Assembly (NCBI RefSeq): GCF_022601975.1
Contig: NZ_JAKVIR010000016.1
Coordinates: 1-64,000 of the forward strand
Length of the DNA: 64,000 nucleotides
Origin: Pontibacter sp. E15-1
GTDB lineage: Bacteria; Bacteroidota; Bacteroidia; Cytophagales; Hymenobacteraceae
Reading direction: 5' to 3'
Shown here: positions 55,410-63,172 of the stretch, piece after piece
Layout: each line of letters begins with the position of its first letter
Numbering within the stretch: the stretch's first letter is position 1
Notes under the pieces: model-generated
What the model was told of the DNA's origin: nothing
What the model saw: the letters and a program-made list of their open reading frames with translations, nothing else
Database searches by the model: none
Position numbers and translations under genes: made by a program

Positions 55410-58097
55410 ATGAAAAATACCCTGACCATACTTCTGATTCTCTGCGCCATTACCCTTGGAAAGGCCCAGCACGACAAACCCAACAGCATCGCGTGGTCAG
55501 TTGCCGCCACCTTGCCTGGCGCGTCTGGCCAGGCAGTGCAGCCGGGGCTGGCTGGCCCGCTGGGTGGCGTGCACAACAGCGCGCTGCTGGTGGCCGGAGG
55601 GGCCAACTTCCCGGAGGGGAAACCCTGGGAAGGGGGCAAAAAGAAGTTTGGGCAGGATGTTTTTGTGCTGCTGCGGGATGAGAGCGGCAAGTATACCTGG
55701 CACGACAAAACCTTTCGGCTGCCGCAGCCGCTGGCTTACAGTGCCAATGTGAGCATGGCACAGGGCGTTATCAGTATAGGCGGCGAAAACGCGCAGGGCC
55801 TACAGCACACCGTGCAGCGCCTGCAGTGGGACCCTGCATCAAAACAAGTAGCCATAGAAGCGCTGCCCCCGTTGCCCTTGCCGCTCGCCAATGCCGCTGC
55901 CGCAGTGATCGATAACCAGGTGTTCGTGGTTGGCGGCGAGACGACAGGCCGCGTCTCCAGCGGGTTCTATCGCCTGGACCTCTCAAACCAAGCGGGGGGC
56001 TGGGTTAGACTGCCGGACGTGCCAACCGCGCTGTCGCACGCGGTGGCGCTCGTGCAGTCTAACGGCGAGTATCCGGCTTTATACCTGATTGGCGGCCGGG
56101 CGAGGACTGCCTCGGGGGTGAGTGCGCTGTATGGGGCCACCTTTCGATACGACCCGAAGAAGAATACATGGACACAGCTTAGCAACATCTCCGACGGCAA
56201 GGGGCACGAGACGCCGCTTTCAGCGGCAACCGGAGCGGTAGCCGGAGCCAACTATATCCTGATTTTCGGGGGAGACAAAGGCGATGTTTTCACGCAGATA
56301 GAGCAGCACAACGCAGCCATTGCCCGCACCACCGACGAAGCCGAAAAGCAAAAACTGGAGGCGGAGCGGCTGCGGCTACAGACCCGGCACGCAGGCTTCA
56401 GCAAGGACATCTACCTCTACAACACCATTACCGACGCCTGGACCAAAACCGGCACCCTGCCTTACGCGCCCGTTACCACCTTTGCCACGCGCTGGGGCGA
56501 TGATATCTTAATTCCTTCCGGAGAAATAAAGCCGGGGGTGCGCACGCCCGAGGTGCTGAAGGGCAGCCTCACGCCCCAGCATTACTTTGCCTGGCTCGAT
56601 TACGTGGTGGTGGTCCTATACCTGCTGCTGATGGTGGGCATTGGCATGTGGACCTCCCGGCACCAGGACACGACCGACGATTACTTTCGGGGCGGGCAGC
56701 GCATACCGGGTTGGGCGGCTGGCTTGAGTATATACGGTACGCAGCTGAGCGCCATCACTTTCATGGCAATCCCTGCAAAGACCTACGCCACCAACTGGAG
56801 CTACTTTCTGCTGCAGCTAACAATCCTCCTGGTGCTGCCCATCATCACAAACTACTTCATCCCCTTTTACCGCAGGCTGCAGATTACCTCTGCCTACGAG
56901 TACCTGGAGATGCGCTTTAATTATGTTGCCCGGGCCATGGCTTCGCTTTTGTACATTATGCTGCAGTTGGGAAGGCTGGCTATTGTGCTGCTGCTGCCGA
57001 GCCTGGCGCTAACGTTGGTGACAGGTATAAACGTGAACCTGTGCATCGTGTTGATGGGGGCTATCACGATTTTCTATACCATGAAAGGGGGTATAGAGGC
57101 CGTGATCTGGACTGATGTGGCCCAGGTGGTGATCCTGATGGGCGGCGCGCTGGTATGCCTCATCATGATCCCGCTTCAGTTGGAGGGAGATGCGTCTGCG
57201 ATCTGGCGAACGATCCAGCAGAACGATAAGCTGGATATCATCAATGCCTCATTCAACTTCAGCGAGCCTACCCTGTGGGTGGTGATATTGGGGGGCGTGG
57301 CTATCAACGTGATCTCTTACGGGGCCGACCAGTCGGTGGTGCAGCGCTTTATCACCACAAAAGACGAGGCTACCGCCAAGAAGAGCATGCGCCTGGGAGC
57401 CTGGATGGTGCTGCCGTCAGCCATCATTTTCTTCTCTATCGGCACGCTGCTGTACCTCTTCTTCAAAGAGCACCCCGAGAAGGTGAACTACCAGTTGCAG
57501 AGCCAGGACTCTATTTTCCCGTGGTATATTGTCACGGAGCTGCCCCCCGGCATCACCGGTCTCCTGATCGCGGCAATATTTGCCGCGGCCATGTCTACGC
57601 TCAGCAGCAGCCTGAACTCTGTTACGACTGCGTTGATCACTGATTTCTACAGGAAGTTCTCTCCGAACCAGCTTGACAGGAATTACCTGCGCACCGCCAA
57701 GCTCCTGACGCTGGCTATCGGGGTGGTGGGCACGGTGCTGGCGCTGGTGCTGGCACAGTCGGGGGTGTCCTCCTTGTGGGATCAGTTTAATCTGATATTA
57801 GGCTTGTTCACCGGAGGCCTAGGTGGCTTGTTTGTGTTGGGCATCTTCACGGAAAGGGCAAATGCCAGGGGAGCGATTGGCGGGCTTTTGCTAAGCGGAT
57901 TGGTGCAGTTCTACATTAGCCAGTATACGTCCGTCAGCTTCCTGCTTTACGCTTTCACGGGGCTCATGTCCTGCGTGGTGTTTGGGTATTTGTTGAGCCT
58001 GCTGTTTGGCGGGCAGGAGCGGCAAAACGAGGGGTTGACGGTGTATGGAGGCCAGTCGCCGCAACGCCAAAGTAAGATAGGGGAGAAAGTGTCTTGA
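55410..58097 (+). CDS. Fusion of sialate mutarotase (NanM-like kelch propeller) and sodium:solute symporter
   Basis: This 895-residue protein has a signal peptide (TILLILCAITLGKAQ). Residues about 25-380 form a kelch propeller of the cyclically permuted mutarotase family (GVHNSALLVAGGANFPEGKP, VFVVGGETTGRVSSGFYRLD, YLIGGRARTASGVSALYGAT). From about 391 (YVVVVLYLLLMVGIGMW) a complete sodium:solute symporter domain with about 13 helices follows (TDDYFRGGQRIPGWAAGLSI). NanM converts alpha- to beta-sialic acid, and SSS proteins such as STM1128 carry sialic acid with sodium. The fusion places anomer conversion on the periplasmic side of the transporter. It lies 9 bp after the lyase gene. Confidence 0.88.
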   Translation: MKNTLTILLILCAITLGKAQHDKPNSIAWSVAATLPGASGQAVQPGLAGPLGGVHNSALLVAGGANFPEGKPWEGGKKKFGQDVFVLLRDESGKYTWHDKTFRLPQPLAYSANVSMAQGVISIGGENAQGLQHTVQRLQWDPASKQVAIEALPPLPLPLANAAAAVIDNQVFVVGGETTGRVSSGFYRLDLSNQAGGWVRLPDVPTALSHAVALVQSNGEYPALYLIGGRARTASGVSALYGATFRYDPKKNTWTQLSNISDGKGHETPLSAATGAVAGANYILIFGGDKGDVFTQIEQHNAAIARTTDEAEKQKLEAERLRLQTRHAGFSKDIYLYNTITDAWTKTGTLPYAPVTTFATRWGDDILIPSGEIKPGVRTPEVLKGSLTPQHYFAWLDYVVVVLYLLLMVGIGMWTSRHQDTTDDYFRGGQRIPGWAAGLSIYGTQLSAITFMAIPAKTYATNWSYFLLQLTILLVLPIITNYFIPFYRRLQITSAYEYLEMRFNYVARAMASLLYIMLQLGRLAIVLLLPSLALTLVTGINVNLCIVLMGAITIFYTMKGGIEAVIWTDVAQVVILMGGALVCLIMIPLQLEGDASAIWRTIQQNDKLDIINASFNFSEPTLWVVILGGVAINVISYGADQSVVQRFITTKDEATAKKSMRLGAWMVLPSAIIFFSIGTLLYLFFKEHPEKVNYQLQSQDSIFPWYIVTELPPGITGLLIAAIFAAAMSTLSSSLNSVTTALITDFYRKFSPNQLDRNYLRTAKLLTLAIGVVGTVLALVLAQSGVSSLWDQFNLILGLFTGGLGGLFVLGIFTERANARGAIGGLLLSGLVQFYISQYTSVSFLLYAFTGLMSCVVFGYLLSLLFGGQERQNEGLTVYGGQSPQRQSKIGEKVS

Positions 58098-58235
58098 GTA
58101 GCAACAAAGTAATTGAAACCGAAAGGGAAAGAGGCGTAAGCGCAGCCTGGCCAGGTATAAAAAGAAGTAGAAAACAGCCTGCATGCCTCAGAAACGCACC
58201 TATAAAATAATCAGCAGTACCAAGTATAAAGCATC

Positions 58236-59804
58236 ATGACGAAAGTTAAGATTATTCTGTGTTGCCTGTCTCTGGCGCTGGCCTGCAGCGCTGGCTGCTC
58301 CCGAAAGGTAAGCACCGCAGCGCCCACAGATGGTATCCGTGTAAGCAGCACGGCACCGGCCATGCCGATACTGAAAGGGGTAGAGACGAACCCGCTGCTG
58401 CGCGTGACGGTATACGTGCCGGCAAAGCATGGGCAGGTAAGCGTGCAAAGCATAAAAGCCCGCCTCAACGCCACCGCCCTGCACGATGTGGAGAAGCTGG
58501 AGGTGTACTTTACCGGCGCGGAGCCCCTGTTTAAAAAAGAAAAACTGGTCCACACGCTCAGGCCTGCTTCGGAGGAGCTGGAGGTGCCGTTGAACATGCA
58601 CCTGAATCCTGGGAAGCATTACTTCTGGATTAGCGCCACGCTGAAGGAGGCGGCCAACCTCGACCATAAGGTAGCGCTGCACGTTACCCAGCTGGCCACG
58701 GCCTCCGGCAAGGTATACCCGGTGGCGGAAGACGGCTCGGCGTATGCCAAGCGCATCGGTATTGCCCTGCGCAGGGTCGGCGACGACGGGGCGCATACCT
58801 ACCGCATCCCCGGCATCGCCACCACCGACAAGGGTACGCTGATCGCCGTCTACGACATCCGCTACGACAACTCCGCCGACCTGCCCGGCAACATTGATGT
58901 GGGCATGAGCCGTAGCACCGACGGTGGCCAAACCTGGGAGCCGATGCGCATTATCATGGACATGGGCCCGCCGCATGAGAACAATGGCGTAGGCGACCCC
59001 GCTGTGCTCTTCGACCCTGTCACCAAAAAGCTTTGGGTGGCAGCACTCTGGAGCAAGGGCAACCGCTCCATCGCCGGCTCCAGGCCCGGCCTCTCGCCCG
59101 ACGAGACAGGGCAGTTTGTGCTGGTGAGCAGCTCCGACGACGGCAAGACCTGGTCGGAGCCTTCCAGCATTACCAGGCAGATCAAGGACCCGGAATGGCG
59201 CATTTACTTCAACGGGCCCGGCAACGGCATCGCCATGCAGAACGGCACGCTGGTTTTCCCCTCGCAGTATTGGGATGAGAACGGCATGCCGCACTCCTCC
59301 GTCATCTACAGCAAGGACCATGGCGCCAGTTGGGAGAGCGGCACCGGGGCCAAGGCGAACACGACCGAGAGCCAGGTGGTGGAAACCACCCCCGGCACCC
59401 TGATGCTGAACATGCGCGACAACCGTGGGCGCTTCCGCTCTGTGGCCACCACCACCGACCTGGGCCAGACCTGGGTAGAGCATCATACCTCCTATAGCGC
59501 GCTGCCCGACCCGGTGTGCATGGGCAGCTTCATTAAAGCCAATGTGGGCACAAAAGGCGGGGAGCGGGAGGTGCTGTTCTTCAGCAACCCGGCCACCTTC
59601 TCCGGCCGCTACAACATCACCCTGAAAGCCAGCACAGACCTGGGCGAGACATGGCAGCCTGCCAACCAACTGCTGGTGGATGAGCGGGGTGCCTTTGGGT
59701 ATTCTGCCCTGACCAGGATAGACGACAAAACGCTCGGGATGCTGTATGAGGGTGTGCGCGAGCTGTACTTTGTGCGCATACCGGTGCAGGAGGTGATCCA
59801 TTAA
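58236..59804 (+). CDS. nanH: Exo-alpha-sialidase (GH33), lipoprotein
   Basis: This 522-residue protein has a likely lipoprotein signal (LALACSAGC, Cys21), an N-terminal sialidase-associated beta domain (about 45-155) and a six-bladed GH33 propeller. The arginine-triad RIP motif is at 190-192, an aspartate in YDIRYD at about 206-211, glutamates in TESQVVE at 377-383 and the nucleophile-type tyrosine in GAFGYSAL (Y489). Five Asp boxes are present (SRSTDGGQTW 225-234, SSSDDGKTW 298-306, YSKDHGASW 358-366, TTTDLGQTW 405-413, ASTDLGETW 465-473). It should release terminal sialic acid at the cell surface or in the periplasm. The esterase gene follows after 7 bp. Confidence 0.92.
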   Translation: MTKVKIILCCLSLALACSAGCSRKVSTAAPTDGIRVSSTAPAMPILKGVETNPLLRVTVYVPAKHGQVSVQSIKARLNATALHDVEKLEVYFTGAEPLFKKEKLVHTLRPASEELEVPLNMHLNPGKHYFWISATLKEAANLDHKVALHVTQLATASGKVYPVAEDGSAYAKRIGIALRRVGDDGAHTYRIPGIATTDKGTLIAVYDIRYDNSADLPGNIDVGMSRSTDGGQTWEPMRIIMDMGPPHENNGVGDPAVLFDPVTKKLWVAALWSKGNRSIAGSRPGLSPDETGQFVLVSSSDDGKTWSEPSSITRQIKDPEWRIYFNGPGNGIAMQNGTLVFPSQYWDENGMPHSSVIYSKDHGASWESGTGAKANTTESQVVETTPGTLMLNMRDNRGRFRSVATTTDLGQTWVEHHTSYSALPDPVCMGSFIKANVGTKGGEREVLFFSNPATFSGRYNITLKASTDLGETWQPANQLLVDERGAFGYSALTRIDDKTLGMLYEGVRELYFVRIPVQEVIH

Positions 59805-59811
59805 CGAACCC

Positions 59812-61920
59812 ATGCCGCCCGTTTTTGCCGCTATGATGCGCTTTATACTTCTTCTCTGCCTCGCCCTACCCGCTGTGTTTCCGGCTATGGGCCAAAGCGC
59901 GTCCAGGGGTAAGGTGGCCTGCATCGGCAACTCGGTTACGTATGGGTATGGCATCGAAAACCGGGAGGAGTACGCATACCCCGCGCAGTTGCAAGCGCTA
60001 CTCGGGCCGGGGTATGAAGTGGCCAATTTCGGGCAGAGCGGTGCCACGCTGCTGCGTGAGGGGCACCGCCCTTATGCCAGCACGCAGCAGTATAAAGAGG
60101 CGCTGGCCTACAGGCCGGACATTGCCGTCATCCATCTGGGGCTGAACGACACCGACCCCCGCAACTGGCCAAACTACCGCGATGCGTTTGCTGCCGACTA
60201 TGGCCATCTGATCGACACCCTGCGGGCCGTAAACCCCCAGGTGCGCATTCTCATTTGCCGGCTCACGCCCATTTTCTCAGGTCACCCGCGCTTTGCCTCG
60301 GGTACCCGCGAGTGGTTCTGGCAGATACAGGCACTCATCCCCTTTATTGCCGAAGGCAGGAGGGTGGAGCTGATTGACCTGCACACGCCGCTGTACCATC
60401 GCCCTGATCTGTTCCCGGATGAGCTGCATCCGACCAAAGAGGGTGCGGCTATACTCGCTGCCACGGTCTATACGTCCATTACCGGCAAGTATGGCGGCCT
60501 GCAACTGGCCCCGGTGTATGCTGACCACATGGTGCTGCAGCAAAAAGTGCCCCTGCCGGTTTATGGCATAGCCGACGCCGGGCAGGAGGTAACCGTAAGC
60601 TTCGGAAGCGAGCGGGGAACGGCCACCGCCGGTGCCAACGGGAAATGGGCAGTCATGCTTCCGGCCCTGAAGGCGGGAGGGCCTTTTCGGATGGAGGTTT
60701 CCACGCAGGACACAAGCATCAGCATCAGCGATGTGCTGGTGGGGGAGGTATGGCTGTGTGCGGGGCAGTCGAATATGGCGTTCCCGTTGCGGCAGGCCGT
60801 GCACACAGGGCCGGAGTTAGTGGCGGCGCAGCAGGCCTCCACGATCCGTCTGCTGCAGATGAAGCCCATGGCCGAGACAGCGGACATCGCCTGGGATTCC
60901 GCCACGCTGCAAAAGGTTAACCAGCTGCAGTATTTTTCCGGCACCTGGCAGCGCGGCGACTCCGCTACAGCGAAAGATTTCTCGGCCGTGGCCTATTATT
61001 TCGGGAAAAGGCTGCAGGAGCGGCTTGGCGTGCCCGTGGGGCTGATACAGGTGGCTGTCGGCGGATCCGGCACCGAGTCGTGGATAGACCGCTATACCCT
61101 TGAGCGCCATCCGCAGCTGGTGGGTATGCTGCACGGCTGGCGAGACTCCGATTTCCTGATGCCCTGGGTGCGCGAGCGGGCCTCCAGAAACCTCGGCAAC
61201 GCCACCCTGCCGAAACAGCGCCACCCGTACCAACCCGCGTACAGCTTTGAGGCAGGCGTCGCGCCTTTGACGGGCTTTCCCATCAAAGGCGTGATCTGGT
61301 ACCAGGGCGAAAGCAACACCCACAACAGCGAACTACACGAAACGCTGTTTAAAACGCTGGTGCAAAGCTGGAGAGAGCAGTGGGGGTATGCGTTTCCGTT
61401 TTACTACGTGCAACTGTCTGGCATAAACCGCCCCAGCTGGCCGTATTTCCGGGATAGTCAGCGCCAATTGCTCCAGCAGATACCCAACGCTGGCATGGCG
61501 GTCTCAACTGACCTTGGCGACTCACTGGACGTGCACCCGAGGCAAAAAAGGCAGGTGGGCGAACGGCTGGCAGGCTGGGCGCTGGCCCGCACCTATGGCA
61601 GGCAAGTCCCCTATAGTGGCCCTCTGTTTCAGAGAGCACGCATAAAGGGCAACCGGGCCGTCTGCAGCTTCGCGCACAGTAAGGGCATGCGGGCAAGCGA
61701 TGGGCAGGCCCTGCGCGGGTTTGAGGTGGCGGGAAGCGATTTGGTTTTCAGCAAGGCGAAGGCCGTAGTCAGCGGCAGCAAAGTGAGGGTATGGTCGGGG
61801 AGGGTGCCCGAGCCGAAGTATGTGCGCTATGCCTGGCAGCCCTATACCACCGCCAATTTAGTCAACAAGGCAAACTTGCCTGCCGCTACCTTTAGCAGCT
61901 TTACCATCACAGAACGATAA
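59812..61920 (+). CDS. Two-domain sialate O-acetylesterase (SGNH hydrolase plus SASA domain)
   Basis: This 702-residue secreted enzyme has a signal peptide (FILLLCLALPAVFPAMGQ); the start may be Met8 or Met9. The N-terminal SGNH domain has CIGNSVT with Ser41, NFGQSGAT, HLGLNDTDPRN and DELHPTKEG, the four blocks of that family. The C-terminal half is a sialic-acid-specific acetylesterase domain with CAGQSNM (about 317), WYQGESN (about 492) and STDLGDSLDVHP (about 564). Removal of O-acetyl groups from sialic acid exposes it to the sialidase and lyase. The two catalytic domains in one chain may attack different acetyl positions; that is inference. Confidence 0.88.
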   Translation: MPPVFAAMMRFILLLCLALPAVFPAMGQSASRGKVACIGNSVTYGYGIENREEYAYPAQLQALLGPGYEVANFGQSGATLLREGHRPYASTQQYKEALAYRPDIAVIHLGLNDTDPRNWPNYRDAFAADYGHLIDTLRAVNPQVRILICRLTPIFSGHPRFASGTREWFWQIQALIPFIAEGRRVELIDLHTPLYHRPDLFPDELHPTKEGAAILAATVYTSITGKYGGLQLAPVYADHMVLQQKVPLPVYGIADAGQEVTVSFGSERGTATAGANGKWAVMLPALKAGGPFRMEVSTQDTSISISDVLVGEVWLCAGQSNMAFPLRQAVHTGPELVAAQQASTIRLLQMKPMAETADIAWDSATLQKVNQLQYFSGTWQRGDSATAKDFSAVAYYFGKRLQERLGVPVGLIQVAVGGSGTESWIDRYTLERHPQLVGMLHGWRDSDFLMPWVRERASRNLGNATLPKQRHPYQPAYSFEAGVAPLTGFPIKGVIWYQGESNTHNSELHETLFKTLVQSWREQWGYAFPFYYVQLSGINRPSWPYFRDSQRQLLQQIPNAGMAVSTDLGDSLDVHPRQKRQVGERLAGWALARTYGRQVPYSGPLFQRARIKGNRAVCSFAHSKGMRASDGQALRGFEVAGSDLVFSKAKAVVSGSKVRVWSGRVPEPKYVRYAWQPYTTANLVNKANLPAATFSSFTITER

Positions 61921-61937
61921 GATAACCCCTTTCATAC

Positions 61938-63125
61938 ATGGGAACGAACCATACCGAAATGCTAACCCACTACAGAGATTTTTACAAAAAGCAGCTGCTC
62001 CAGGACACGGTGCCTTTTTGGTTTCCGCGCGCCATAGATGAAGAACACGGCGGCTACCTGTTGATGCGCGACGCGGACGGCAGCCTGCTCGACGACGACA
62101 AGGCCGTCTGGATACAGGCACGCGCCGCCTGGTTGCTGGCAACCCTGTACAACACGGTGGAACAAAAGCCCGAATGGCTCGCGGGGGCCAAAAAAGGCAT
62201 CGACTTCCTGCGCCAGCATTGCTTCGATGAGGACGGGCGCATGTTCTTCCACATGACGCGCGAGGGCAAGCCCATCCGCAAGCGCCGCTATTTCTTCTCC
62301 GAGACGTTCGCCGTCATCGCCTTTGCCGCCTACGCCAAAGCCAGCGGCGACGCGGAGATTGCAGAGGAGGCGCGGAGGCTTTTTGGCAAGTGCCTGGAGT
62401 ATGCCACCACGCCCGGCCTGCTGGAGCCCAAGTTTACCGGTGTGCGTCCGGCCAAGGGCATCGGTGTGCCCATGATCATGATCAACACGGCCCAGCAGCT
62501 GCGCGACACCATCGGCGACGGGCGGTGCGACGCCTGGATTGCCAAGTGGATTGCGGAGATAGAACGCGATTTTGTGAAGGACGACATCCGCTGCGTGATG
62601 GAGCAGGTGGCGCCCGACGGCAGCCTCATCGACCACTTCGACGGCCGCACCCTGAACCCCGGCCATGCCATTGAAGGTGCCTGGTTTATACTCCATGAGG
62701 CAAAATACCGGAACAATGACCCCCACCTGATAGACCTCGGCTGCCGCATACTCGACTACATGTGGGAGCGGGGCTGGGATAAGGAGCATGGCGGTATCTT
62801 ATACTTCCGGGATGTGCATGGCAAGCCGGTGCAGGAATATTGGCACGACATGAAGTTCTGGTGGCCGCAAAATGAGGCCATTATCGCCACGTTGCTGGCC
62901 TATCTGATGACGGGCAAGCAAAAGTATGCCGACTGGCACCGGCAGGTGCATGACTACGCCTACAGCCACTTCCACGACAAGGAGCACGGCGAGTGGTTCG
63001 GCTACCTGCACCGCGACGGCCGCCAGTCGTCTACCATAAAGGGGAACCTGTTTAAAGGGCCTTTCCACCTGCCGCGCCAGGAGTGGTATTGCTGGCAGGC
63101 GCTGGCCACTTTCGAAGACAGGTAA
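61938..63125 (+). CDS. N-acylglucosamine 2-epimerase (AGE family)
   Basis: This 395-residue cytosolic (alpha/alpha)6-barrel protein has the family blocks FWFPRAIDEEHGGYLLMRDA near the N-terminus, KAVWIQARAAWLLATLYN (about 55-72), RRYFFSETFAVIAFAAYA (about 116-133), GHAIEGAWFILHEA (about 241-254) and HDMKFWWPQNEAI (about 302-314), which line the active site with Arg, His and Glu residues. AGE enzymes interconvert ManNAc and GlcNAc, as NanE does in Bacteroides. It is 17 bp after the esterase gene and links the lyase product ManNAc to GlcNAc metabolism. Confidence 0.9.
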   Translation: MGTNHTEMLTHYRDFYKKQLLQDTVPFWFPRAIDEEHGGYLLMRDADGSLLDDDKAVWIQARAAWLLATLYNTVEQKPEWLAGAKKGIDFLRQHCFDEDGRMFFHMTREGKPIRKRRYFFSETFAVIAFAAYAKASGDAEIAEEARRLFGKCLEYATTPGLLEPKFTGVRPAKGIGVPMIMINTAQQLRDTIGDGRCDAWIAKWIAEIERDFVKDDIRCVMEQVAPDGSLIDHFDGRTLNPGHAIEGAWFILHEAKYRNNDPHLIDLGCRILDYMWERGWDKEHGGILYFRDVHGKPVQEYWHDMKFWWPQNEAIIATLLAYLMTGKQKYADWHRQVHDYAYSHFHDKEHGEWFGYLHRDGRQSSTIKGNLFKGPFHLPRQEWYCWQALATFEDR

Positions 63126-63172
63126 AACTAAGTTTGTCAACTATTTTCAAGAGATAACTCACTTTAACACCC

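Noticed and set aside
54780..55472. 230-codon minus-strand frame opposite the lyase gene
   Set aside because: The lyase active-site motifs on the plus strand show the true coding strand.
58200..60047. 615-codon open frame on the minus strand opposite the sialidase and esterase genes
   Set aside because: The plus-strand genes here have clear catalytic motifs; the antisense product has no recognisable domain and is explained by high GC at third positions.
61962..62789. 275-codon minus-strand frame opposite the epimerase gene
   Set aside because: It is a shadow of a well-supported AGE-family gene.
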